Shown here piece after piece: positions 1 through 5,617 of a DNA stretch of 5,625 bases (positions are counted from its first letter, which is position 1; the number at the start of each line of letters is the position of its first letter). The stretch is taken from contig SUVZ01000279.1 of NCBI GenBank assembly GCA_015061765.1, positions 1-5,625 of the forward strand. Reading direction: 5' to 3'. A program made the position numbers and the translations under genes. The notes under the pieces are model-generated. The model searched no databases and was not told the origin of the DNA. It worked only from the letters and a program-made list of their open reading frames with translations. This DNA is from Lentisphaerota bacterium (GTDB lineage: Bacteria > Verrucomicrobiota > Kiritimatiellia > RFP12 > UBA1067).

Positions 1-1061
1 ACCTTGGCGTCGAGTCGGGCAGTTCGCTGTTCGTGACGAACTGCACAAGCGCGTTCGAGGTCGCGTACCGTTATGCCGACATCAAGCCCGGCGATGAGGT
101 GATCGTCCCTGCGATCACGTTCATCGCGACGATGGCGTATCCGCTCGGCGCAGGCGCAAGGCTTGTGTTCGCGGATGTCGATCCCAAGACCCTCAACATG
201 GATCCTGCGGACGTTGCGCGCAAGATCACCCCGAAGACGAAGATGATCGTTCCGGTGCACATCGGCGGCTATCCCGTCGACATGGATCCGATCATGGAGC
301 TTGCCGACAGGCACGGCATCATCGTGCTTGAGGACGCCGCGCACGGCTTCGGAGGTTCCTATAAGGGACGCAAACTCGGAACCATCGGCCACTTCGGAGC
401 ATACAGCTTCCATGAGGTGAAGAACTGCACCTCCTTCGGCGAAGGCGGCATCCTTGTCACCAACATCCCTGAGTTCCGTGCCGAAGCCCGTCGCGCACGC
501 TTCCTCGGCGTCGATTTCTCGAACAGGATCAAGAACTGGCTCTATGACGTCTCTTGCATCAAGGGCAAGTATGGTCCTTTCATGAGCGCCAACACGTCCG
601 TCACGGAAATTCAGGCTCTCGGTCTCATCCAGCAGATGAAGCGCTACGACAGGATACTTGCCGAACGCCGTCGCGAGTCCACATACATGACGGAGCGGCT
701 GAGCGGGAATCCCGCCATCATTCCGCAGGATCTCGGCAATGCCGACATCGATCCCACGTTCCACCTCTACCTACTTCAGATCGATCCCGAAAAGGCGGGC
801 GGAGACGTTCAGAAGCTCAAGCAGAAGCTGGACGCGAAGGGCGTCACGAACATTCCTCATTTCGGGCCTCTCTACCGCTTCGCCGCCGTCAGGGAAATGG
901 GGCAGGATCCAGAAGCAGCCGCGGCGTCGTGCCCCGTGTGCGAGGATGTGTTCGACAGGCGCTTCACCCATCTGCCGATATACGGACTTTCCGATGAACA
1001 GCTCAAGTACATGGCCGACGCCATACTTGAATCCGTAAAGGAGATGCAGGAGGGGCGCTAA
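1..1061 (+). CDS. DegT/DnrJ/EryC1/StrS-family PLP-dependent sugar aminotransferase, 5' end outside window
   Basis: The reading frame is open from the left edge (first complete codon at 3) to TAA at 1059-1061, giving 352 visible residues. The GTG at 33 is not the true start, because the residues before it continue the family alignment. By comparison with E. coli WecE as I remember it, about 40 N-terminal residues are missing. Numbering from the codon at 3, visible family landmarks are the NCT-SA cofactor-binding segment near 13-17, PGDEVIVPAITF near 29-40, EDAAH at 110-114 (the Asp pairs with the pyridine nitrogen) and SFHEVKN at 135-141, in which Lys140 should form the PLP Schiff base. GEGG follows at 146-149. 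The family transfers an amino group, usually from glutamate, to a 4-keto or 3-keto nucleotide sugar for surface polysaccharides. The GTIGH..SFHE.KN..GEGG stretch resembles WecE/RffA, but the exact substrate cannot be read from the sequence. A cell-surface sugar enzyme heading a housekeeping cluster is slightly unusual. Confidence 0.93.
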   Translation, partial: LGVESGSSLFVTNCTSAFEVAYRYADIKPGDEVIVPAITFIATMAYPLGAGARLVFADVDPKTLNMDPADVARKITPKTKMIVPVHIGGYPVDMDPIMELADRHGIIVLEDAAHGFGGSYKGRKLGTIGHFGAYSFHEVKNCTSFGEGGILVTNIPEFRAEARRARFLGVDFSNRIKNWLYDVSCIKGKYGPFMSANTSVTEIQALGLIQQMKRYDRILAERRRESTYMTERLSGNPAIIPQDLGNADIDPTFHLYLLQIDPEKAGGDVQKLKQKLDAKGVTNIPHFGPLYRFAAVREMGQDPEAAAASCPVCEDVFDRRFTHLPIYGLSDEQLKYMADAILESVKEMQEGR

Positions 1062-1090
1062 GTCCCCAAATTGCGCCACAAAACCGAAAG

Positions 1091-1094
1091 AAGG
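1091..1094 (+). promoter_or_regulatory. Ribosome binding site that sets the cmk start
   Basis: AAGG inside a purine-rich GAAAGAAGG stretch lies 6 bases before the ATG at 1101. This supports that ATG over an in-frame TTG at 1071, which has no comparable site and would add ten residues not seen in the family. Confidence 0.6.
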
Positions 1095-1100
1095 CGGCAG

Positions 1101-1772
1101 ATGACTAAGGTTATAGCGGTGGACGGTCCCAGCGGCGCGGGCAAGAGTTCCGTGTCGCGTCTGGTCGGCGAAAAGCTCGGCTTCCTCCATGTTGACTCCG
1201 GTGCGCTGTACAGGATAATGACTTGGCAGTGTCTTGAGAACGGCATTGACACGTCCAATCCGGATGCAGTGGCTGAGTTTGCCGGAAAAGTGGAGATCGA
1301 GTGTGTGCCTGAGAGCGGGCGCATAAAGTATCTCGTGAAGGGCGAGGAGCCGGGGAACCGAATACGCACCCCGGAAATAAACGCACACGCATCGCCTGTC
1401 GCGACGGTTAAGGCCGTCCGTGACCGCGTCACTGCGATTCTCCGTTCCCTTGTCGGGTTTGGCGATCTCGTTGTCGAGGGGCGCGACATCACCACTGCCG
1501 TGTTTCCCGATACGCCTGCGCGTTTCTATCTCACCGCATCTGCGGATGTGCGCGCAATGCGCCGCCAGAAGGAAGAGGTCGAGAAGGGAATCGCTGAACA
1601 GTCGGCAGAAGCCGTCAAGGCATCGCTTCTTGCCCGTGACAGGATCGATTCCTCGCGTAAGCATGCGCCGCTTCGCAAGGCAGATGGAGTCATTGAGATT
1701 GACTCGTCCGAATTGAACTTGGAGCAGGTGGTGGAGGCTGTCATGTCTGCGCTTCCCGGAGATTGGCAATGA
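1101..1772 (+). CDS. cmk: Cytidylate kinase (CMP/dCMP kinase)
   Basis: The enzyme phosphorylates CMP and dCMP to the diphosphates with ATP, a cytosolic step in pyrimidine nucleotide recycling. The product is 223 residues, close to the roughly 225 typical of bacterial Cmk. It begins with the P-loop DGPSGAGKS at 8-16. It then has DSGALYR at 32-38, corresponding to the DTGAMYR CMP-site motif. VEGRDITTAVFPD at 125-137 matches the GRDIGTVVFPDA signature. ARDRIDSSRKHAPLRKADG at 178-196 matches the RD..DS.R..APL lid and C-terminal signature, and VIEIDSS follows. The ATG at 1101 was chosen because the P-loop then sits at the normal distance from the N-terminus and a ribosome binding site precedes it. 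The gap to the upstream aminotransferase is 39 bases and to the downstream gene 15, consistent with one transcript. In many bacteria cmk precedes rpsA or plsC; neither is seen here. Confidence 0.97.
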   Translation: MTKVIAVDGPSGAGKSSVSRLVGEKLGFLHVDSGALYRIMTWQCLENGIDTSNPDAVAEFAGKVEIECVPESGRIKYLVKGEEPGNRIRTPEINAHASPVATVKAVRDRVTAILRSLVGFGDLVVEGRDITTAVFPDTPARFYLTASADVRAMRRQKEEVEKGIAEQSAEAVKASLLARDRIDSSRKHAPLRKADGVIEIDSSELNLEQVVEAVMSALPGDWQ

Positions 1773-1787
1773 TGGTGAAGGCGTGAA

Positions 1788-2156
1788 ATGAATGTTCCAG
1801 AAATCATATACGAGAAGGATGACTTCTCCGACATCCTGAAAAAGGATGACCGTTTCGACTCGCGGGCATATGATTTTGTCCTTGATGTGATTCATGAGGC
1901 GTGCAGCAGCGCCAAGGGACACGTGACGGGACAGGAACTTCTCGAGGTGTTCCGGGATCTTGCGCTCGATGCATACGGCCCTCTCGCCTATACGGTTCTC
2001 AACGATTGGGGGCTGCGATGCTGTGAAGACGTCGGGGCGGTTGTTTTCAACCTGTACGATTCGAAGCGCATCGGCAAGACCGCGAAGGACTCCCCGGAGG
2101 ATTTCGTCGGCGGGTACAATTTCAAGCGTGAGTTCTGCGACCCGTTCGAGGTCTGA
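1788..2156 (+). CDS. Minf_1886 family protein (Verrucomicrobia/Planctomycetes-restricted, function unknown)
   Basis: This is a 122-residue acidic, soluble-looking protein without signal peptide or membrane segment. It matches the pattern I know for the Minf_1886 family (TIGR04138): an N-terminal helix containing YDFVLDVIHEA (28-38), then HVTGQELLEVFRDLALDAYGPLAYTVLNDWG (around 45-75). Next comes the CEDVGAVVFNLYDSKRIGKTAKDSPEDF segment (around 79-106), and it ends with an aromatic GGYNFKREF motif. No catalytic motif or metal site is evident and no function is established to my knowledge. The ATG at 1788 has GAAGG 6 bases upstream and starts 15 bases after the cmk stop. The rsgA start follows 14 bases after its stop. 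This placement between cmk and a ribosome-biogenesis GTPase hints at, but does not show, a role in basic cell growth. Family assignment is from memory of the conserved pattern, so a profile search should confirm it. Confidence 0.87.
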   Translation: MNVPEIIYEKDDFSDILKKDDRFDSRAYDFVLDVIHEACSSAKGHVTGQELLEVFRDLALDAYGPLAYTVLNDWGLRCCEDVGAVVFNLYDSKRIGKTAKDSPEDFVGGYNFKREFCDPFEV

Positions 2157-2170
2157 CCGGTAGTTGGTTG

Positions 2171-2995
2171 ATGAAAGACGGCAGATTGAGGGAATGGGGA
2201 TATGATGGTCCCGAAACGGAGGGTGTCGCACGCGTCGTGAGCGCCCACGGAGACTATTTCCATCTCATATGCGCCGAGCGGCCGGAGGGCGAGGCGCTTG
2301 CCCGCACGAAAGCCTCTGCATTCCGCGACCTGCCCAGACCCGTAACGGGCGACTTTGTGCGCTTCAAGTACAATCCCCAGGGGGAAAGCCGCATTACGGA
2401 GCTTTTGCCCCGCTTCTCCGAGCTTGAACGTTTGGATCCATCATCTTCCGGTATGCGGGCGCAGACGCTTGCCGTGAACTTTGACACGCTTTTCTTCGCA
2501 ATGGCGGTCAACGGAAACGCATCGCCAGCCCGTCTTGAGCGCATGCTTGCGCTCGCGGATCGGTCCGGCTGCCGTTCGCGCGTTGTGGTTCTGCTGACGA
2601 AGTGCGACATCGCCGATGGAGAGAGTCAGGCCGCCGAACTTTCGACGTTTGATGTGCCGCTGATCCGCATGTCGTCCCATGCCGGAATGGGAATGGATGC
2701 TGTGCGTGAATATGTGCAGCCTCGCAGGACGGTTGCCGTGGTTGGGTCTTCCGGTGTCGGGAAGTCATCCCTGGTCAATGCCCTTGCCGGCGAGGAATGG
2801 ATGGCGACGGGCGAGATACAGGAGTGGAGCGGCAAGGGACGCCACACCACCACTTCCCGGGAATTGGTGATGCTGCCGTGCGGCGCGATGGCGCTCGACA
2901 CCCCGGGCCTTCGCGAACTCGGAGTGTTCGGCACGGATGGATTCGAGCTGAAAGGTCGCTTGGGCGGAACCCATCGCTTCCGCGCGAAAGGCTGA
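2171..2995 (+). CDS. rsgA: RsgA-type ribosome small-subunit-dependent GTPase, C-terminally short (zinc finger missing)
   Basis: RsgA (YjeQ/EngC) is a circularly permuted GTPase that checks late 30S subunit maturation. The 274-residue product has an N-terminal OB-fold region (about 17-88) and then the permuted G-motifs in RsgA order. These are G4 TKCD 143-146, G5 SSHAG 168-172, G1 GSSGVGKS 192-199, G2 GRHTTT 223-228 and G3 DTPG 243-246. All GTPase motifs look intact. Family members are usually about 300-350 residues and finish with a Cys/His zinc-binding domain around CRFRDC.H..EPGC. Here the protein ends LGGTHRFRAKG and stops: HRFRAK aligns with CRFRDC, so the first cysteine is His, the second is Lys, and the rest is absent. 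No remnant appears in the other forward frames. I chose ATG 2171 over the adjacent TTG 2168; its ribosome binding site is weak. It could be a natural short form or a decayed gene. Confidence 0.88.
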   Translation: MKDGRLREWGYDGPETEGVARVVSAHGDYFHLICAERPEGEALARTKASAFRDLPRPVTGDFVRFKYNPQGESRITELLPRFSELERLDPSSSGMRAQTLAVNFDTLFFAMAVNGNASPARLERMLALADRSGCRSRVVVLLTKCDIADGESQAAELSTFDVPLIRMSSHAGMGMDAVREYVQPRRTVAVVGSSGVGKSSLVNALAGEEWMATGEIQEWSGKGRHTTTSRELVMLPCGAMALDTPGLRELGVFGTDGFELKGRLGGTHRFRAKG

Positions 2996-2999
2996 GGGA

Positions 3000-3407
3000 T
3001 TAGCCCTGCATCCTGACTCTCTCCGCGAGAGCCTTCAGTTCGTCCATGTCGCCCTTGTGGCTGGTGAACTCGATCTCTTCCTTTCCGTATCGCGGAACGA
3101 TGTGGAAGTGGATGTGCATGACGGTCTGCCCCGCGGCTTCACCGTTGTTCTGGAGGATGTTGAATCCGTCGCAGGGAAGTGTCTTTTTCAGGTGGTCGGC
3201 GACTTTCTTCACACGGGCGATGAGTGCGGAAAGCGTCTCGTCGGCAGTATCCAGAAGGCCGCTGCTGTGTTCCTTGGGGATAACAAGGGCATGTCCCTCG
3301 GTGAAGGGGTTGATGTCCAGATAGGCGAGCACAAGCTCGTCTTCATAGATCTTGAATGACGGGATTTCGCCGGCGGCGATGGCACAGAATACGCAATCGT
3401 TTTTCAT
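3000..3407 (-). CDS. HIT-family (histidine triad) nucleotide hydrolase/transferase
   Basis: HIT proteins act on the alpha-phosphate of nucleotides, for example releasing AMP from phosphoramidates or acyl-adenylates (HinT-like) or cleaving dinucleoside polyphosphates. The 135-residue product has the triad HIHFHIV at 98-104, with His102 the expected nucleophile. It also has CVFCAIAAGEIPS at the N-terminus, YLDINPFTEGHALVIPKEH at 29-47 and NILQNNGEAAGQTVMH at 83-98. Cys5, Cys8, His47 and His98 are the expected ligands of the structural zinc found in one branch of the family. The start at 3407 (complement) is chosen because the CxxC normally lies within the first ten residues. An in-frame start at 3494 would add 29 unrelated residues and would lie upstream of the -10 box. 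No Shine-Dalgarno is visible, but a TATAAT ends 7 bases before the ATG, so translation may be leaderless. The gene converges on rsgA with 4 bases between stops. Confidence 0.95.
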   Translation of the reverse strand: MKNDCVFCAIAAGEIPSFKIYEDELVLAYLDINPFTEGHALVIPKEHSSGLLDTADETLSALIARVKKVADHLKKTLPCDGFNILQNNGEAAGQTVMHIHFHIVPRYGKEEIEFTSHKGDMDELKALAERVRMQG

Positions 3408-3414
3408 GGCGACG

Positions 3415-3423
3415 ATTATATCA
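3415..3423 (-). promoter_or_regulatory. Extended -10 promoter of the HIT gene, predicted leaderless transcript
   Basis: Read on the minus strand this is TGATATAAT, a perfect extended -10 (TGn plus TATAAT, the hexamer at 3415-3420). Only 7 bases separate it from the HIT ATG, so a start at the usual distance falls on or within a base or two of the start codon. No good -35 is visible at 16-18 bases (nearest TGATTC or GATTCA), which is common for extended -10 promoters. A short inverted repeat TATCA-CATGA-TGATA (3419-3433) overlaps the box and could be a regulator site, though arms this short may occur by chance. Confidence 0.7.
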
Positions 3424-3523
3424 CATGATGATACCTGTGAATCAGCGTTTCGGACAATGTGCATTTTTAGCCGTTGATTACGCTGCCATCCCATGGCTAG
3501 AAAGCTCCGGACGGTAGAATGGT

Positions 3524-3538
3524 CTTTATGTCATAAAG
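3524..3538. promoter_or_regulatory. 15-base perfect palindrome, candidate operator
   Basis: CTTTATG-T-CATAAAG is a perfect inverted repeat around a single central T. Its length and symmetry suit a dimeric winged-helix or helix-turn-helix regulator. It lies 72 bases before the -35 of the downstream regulator and about 100 bases from the HIT -10. It is too short and too AT-rich, with no T-run, to be a terminator. Confidence 0.45.
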
Positions 3539-3573
3539 CCTCCTTTGGTACTGTTTGCTAAAAATGGGGAGTG

Positions 3574-3599
3574 TGATTTTGTCCGTATGATTTTGTCCG
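3574..3599 (+). repeat. 12-base perfect direct repeat, candidate operator pair
   Basis: TGATTTTGTCCG occurs at 3574-3585 and again at 3588-3599, a period of 14 bases. It sits immediately upstream of the regulator -35 and shares the TTGTC core with the repeats inside the promoter, so it may be part of the same regulator binding array. Confidence 0.55.
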
Positions 3600-3610
3600 C
3601 CTATACCCTA

Positions 3611-3637
3611 TTGACTTACTTGTCTTGTTTGTCTTAT
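3611..3637 (+). repeat. Three-copy 9-base-period repeat across the promoter
   Basis: TTGACTTAC, TTGTCTTGT and TTGTCTTAT follow each other without a gap. The first copy supplies the -35 element and the third runs into the -10. A protein recognising TTGTCTT here would directly block RNA polymerase. Nine bases is close to, but less than, one helical turn. Confidence 0.55.
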
Positions 3638-3640
3638 AAT
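3611..3640 (+). promoter_or_regulatory. Sigma70-type promoter of the GntR/LacI regulator
   Basis: The -35 is TTGACT (3611-3616, five of six consensus bases) and the -10 is a perfect TATAAT (3635-3640), with an 18-base spacer. Transcription should begin near 3646-3650, at or just before the ATG at 3650, so the message would have almost no leader. The ATG at 3641, directly after the -10 box, would lie upstream of the transcription start. Confidence 0.82.
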
Positions 3641-3649
3641 ATGCCGCGT

Positions 3650-4756
3650 ATGAAGAAAAAGGATTTCAAGAAGCCGAAGTTCTCGATTGACCGTTCGCGG
3701 CGCGGTGATCTGGTGTCTCAGGTCGCCGCGGGATTGCGCATGTCCATAAGGACTGGTTTCTATCAGCCTGGCGAAATCCTCCCGCCGGTTCGCGATCTTG
3801 CGGAGATTCTCGAAATCGGCAAGAGCGTTGCCGAACAGGCGATCGCCATGATTCGCGAGGAGGGCCTGATAAGCCCGCGCCCGGCTATCGGCAGCGTCGT
3901 GTGTGCCCCTGACCGTCCATTGTGGAAGGGGCAGGTTCTTATCGTTGTGCCACCGTCCGGGAACATTTGGGACAATGCGCTGTCCGCCATTCTCAGGGAC
4001 GAGTTTACCTCAAACGGCTACCTTGCGCAGACGGTGACGGTTCCCCGCAAGCCAAACGGCAAGTTCGACTTTTCGCTTCTGGAGCTGATGCTTCGTCAGC
4101 AGACGGACCTTGTGGTGCAGCTGCATGACAAAACAGAGATATCGAATTGGCTTTCAAGGCAAGGTACGGCATTTATTCGTCAAACAGCGCATAAAGTCGG
4201 CCGATTGCCGCGCGGCTGCGCAGGTGTGATACGGTGGAGTTGCGATTCGGCGAATGCGGCGTTCGCGGCGCATTGTCGCGAGATGGGCGTGAACGAGGTT
4301 GCGGTCATGTCGGCGTGGGATGCTGATTCCGTGGTCAAGGCACTTTGTGCGGAAGGGATACGGTCGAATGTATGGTCCATTGAAACGCCGCCCGGTGCGT
4401 CAGGAACGGTTGTCGCACAGTGCGCACTTGAATTCATGAATGCAAAGCTTGCGGATCGGCCAAACAGTTCATTGCCGAAAGCATTGTTCTTTGATGACGA
4501 TTATATAGCTTCAGGTGCGCTTACGGCAATGCTGTGGGCAGGGGTTCGTATTCCCGAGGATGTGCGTGTGGCGACGTTTGCAACCAGCTCATGCGGAAGC
4601 GGTCTTGTTTCTCCGATTCCGCTTACGCGTACGGAGGTGGATCCGATGGCCTGCGGCCGCACCATCGCAGGGACCGTCCTGGATTATCTTAAGACCGGAA
4701 TCTTCCCTCCGGATGTCACAATCGGCCCGGCGTTCATAAAGGGAAAGACTTTTTGA
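3650..4756 (+). CDS. GntR-type DNA-binding / LacI-type effector-domain transcription regulator (AraR-like architecture)
   Basis: The 368-residue product is a two-domain regulator. Residues 20-85 form a GntR winged helix: DLVSQVAAGLRMSIRTG, then QPGEILPPVRDLAEIL (39-54), the recognition-helix region GKSVAEQAIAMI (57-68), then EEGLISPRPAIGSVV for the wing. Residues 94-368 look like a periplasmic-binding-protein-like effector domain of the LacI/GalR class. It begins GQVLIVVPP and contains ALFFDDDYIASGALTAMLWAGVRIPEDVRVATF (278-310), matching the LacI pattern of nD..A.G.l.al...G..vPeDv. The same fold combination occurs in B. subtilis AraR, where a sugar releases the repressor; here the ligand is unknown. 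I start at ATG 3650 because the promoter -10 ends at 3640. Longer in-frame starts at 3545 and 3641 would be untranscribed from it. It has a lysine-rich N-terminus and no signal peptide. The secreted-protein gene follows after 20 bases. Confidence 0.88.
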   Translation: MKKKDFKKPKFSIDRSRRGDLVSQVAAGLRMSIRTGFYQPGEILPPVRDLAEILEIGKSVAEQAIAMIREEGLISPRPAIGSVVCAPDRPLWKGQVLIVVPPSGNIWDNALSAILRDEFTSNGYLAQTVTVPRKPNGKFDFSLLELMLRQQTDLVVQLHDKTEISNWLSRQGTAFIRQTAHKVGRLPRGCAGVIRWSCDSANAAFAAHCREMGVNEVAVMSAWDADSVVKALCAEGIRSNVWSIETPPGASGTVVAQCALEFMNAKLADRPNSSLPKALFFDDDYIASGALTAMLWAGVRIPEDVRVATFATSSCGSGLVSPIPLTRTEVDPMACGRTIAGTVLDYLKTGIFPPDVTIGPAFIKGKTF

Positions 4757-4763
4757 AATAAGA

Positions 4764-4768
4764 AAGGA
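4764..4768 (+). promoter_or_regulatory. Ribosome binding site of the secreted-protein gene
   Basis: AAGGA within AGAAAGGA lies 8 bases before the ATG at 4777. This contrasts with the two leaderless-looking starts at 3407 and 3650 and indicates that the gene is translated from inside a longer message, most likely shared with the regulator. Confidence 0.7.
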
Positions 4769-4776
4769 AAACAAAA

Positions 4777-5610
4777 ATGAAAAAATTACTGTTGATCACA
4801 ATAGCTGCTGTTGCGCCAATTCTTTTTGCAGGCAACACGAAAATGACACCAGTCATGACTATTCCTCATGAACTTGATATGTTGCTTGAGGGGCGAGCGA
4901 CCCACATCCAGGGAGCTTGTTGTTCTGATAAGGCCGTATATCTCTCACACCAGTTGGGGTTAATCAAAATTGGCTGGGATGGGAAGGTTATTAAAACTGT
5001 CACGGCACCGAATCATCTTGGCGATATCGCATACGCAAATGGTAAGATATACGGAGCATTTGTATTGCGCGATGTAAAGCCGGGTGAGAAGCAGGGGCTT
5101 GTGCGCGTGTGGGATGAGAATCTCAACATGGTTGACGAAAAGCGATTCACGGAGCCGCTTGATGGAATAGCGGTTCTTGCTGATAACATATATATTGGCG
5201 TTGACAGATGGGGACACAAGAAGCATCCACTTTGTTGCGTGAAGCGTCTTGGGCTGAATCTTGAAGAGAAGGACAATGTGGATGTTGATCTTGGTTATGA
5301 GATATATTTTGGTGTTCAGACGATGGCCACGGACGGAAAAGACCTTTTCTTTGGCAATTACGGCGGGACGTCGGTTGTAAGTGCCGATCTCAAGAAAAAT
5401 GAAAAGGTTAAATTGTATTGTGGTGAAGGTTTTGACCTTGTTCCAAAGTCTATTACTAAATCGGACAGAAAGATATTCTTCGTGGTGCGCCCTATGAACG
5501 GCAATTGGAAAGGCTGGCGCATGGATCCAAAGAAGAATCCACCACAGATCAGGCTTGATTTCTTTGAGTTCAAAGACGGAAAGTTCATTGATATAACAAA
5601 AAAATCGTAA
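4777..5610 (+). CDS. Secreted protein of unknown function, probable beta-propeller
   Basis: The 277-residue product starts with a classic signal peptide: MKK, a hydrophobic core LLLITIAAVAPILF, and a probable cleavage after Ala18 or Gly19. It has no lipobox cysteine, so periplasm or export is expected. The mature part has recurrent short blade-like units. Examples are GACCSDKAVYLSHQLGLIKI (46-65), LGDIAYANGKIYGAF (81-95), LDGIAVLADNIYIGV (128-142), TMATDGKDLFFGNYG (182-196) and PKSITKSDRKIFFVV (223-237). This pattern is typical of NHL/YncE-like beta-propellers. I do not recognise a named family and see no enzyme signature. Two vicinal Cys pairs (48-49 and 153-154) and Cys215 are notable in an exported protein. 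G+C looks clearly lower than in the left genes (several lines near 32-47 per cent against about 58 per cent). Following the regulator by 20 bases, it is probably in its operon and may bind or process a carbohydrate; that last point is inference. Confidence 0.82.
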   Translation: MKKLLLITIAAVAPILFAGNTKMTPVMTIPHELDMLLEGRATHIQGACCSDKAVYLSHQLGLIKIGWDGKVIKTVTAPNHLGDIAYANGKIYGAFVLRDVKPGEKQGLVRVWDENLNMVDEKRFTEPLDGIAVLADNIYIGVDRWGHKKHPLCCVKRLGLNLEEKDNVDVDLGYEIYFGVQTMATDGKDLFFGNYGGTSVVSADLKKNEKVKLYCGEGFDLVPKSITKSDRKIFFVVRPMNGNWKGWRMDPKKNPPQIRLDFFEFKDGKFIDITKKS

Positions 5611-5617
5611 CCTTAAC

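Larger units (their letters stand above)
3408..3649. other. Divergent intergenic region between the HIT gene and the regulator gene
   Basis: These 242 bases are visibly more AT-rich than the genes to the left and separate two divergent genes. From left to right they contain the HIT promoter and a 13-base inverted repeat GCCAT-CCC-ATGGC (3485-3497). Next come a 15-base palindrome (3524-3538), a 12-base direct repeat (3574-3599) and the regulator promoter embedded in a 9-base-period repeat (3611-3637). I see no tRNA, terminator or convincing small gene. An inverted TTGTCCG copy (CGGACAA) at 3451-3457 echoes the core of the direct repeat. Confidence 0.75.

Noticed and set aside
1052..1077. Possible hairpins around the aminotransferase stop (GGGG/CCCC and GGCGC/GCGCC)
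   Set aside because: The stems are 4-5 pairs with long loops and no T-run follows, so they do not qualify as a terminator.
1071..1100. TTG start adding ten residues to cytidylate kinase
   Set aside because: The ATG at 1101 has a ribosome binding site and places the P-loop at the usual N-terminal position.
771..2231. Long open frame of 486 codons on the minus strand
   Set aside because: It lies antisense to the aminotransferase, cmk, the Minf_1886-type gene and the start of rsgA, all of which have recognisable motifs. Its translation shows no domain and is rich in His and Arg, as expected for a shadow of G+C-rich genes.
3046..3359. Two plus-strand open frames within the HIT gene region
   Set aside because: They are antisense shadows of the HIT gene, which has the intact histidine triad and zinc ligands.
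3408..3494. Upstream in-frame start for the HIT protein adding 29 residues
   Set aside because: The added residues have no family counterpart and the -10 box at 3415-3420 lies within them.
3485..3497. Inverted repeat GCCAT-CCC-ATGGC as a separate regulatory site
   Set aside because: The arms are only five bases and no second copy or promoter element is attached, so chance is likely; it is mentioned only in the intergenic description.
3574..3640. CRISPR array or iteron origin suggested by the short repeats
   Set aside because: The units are only 9-12 bases with spacings of 14, 18 and 9 bases, lie on a promoter, and no cas or replication gene is nearby; operator sites fit better.
3545..3649. 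N-terminal extension of the regulator with a hydrophobic stretch (ILSAYTLLTYLSCLSY) that could look like a membrane segment
   Set aside because: The stretch is the translation of the -35/-10 promoter and its repeats, starts with TTG, and would place residues before the normal GntR N-terminus.
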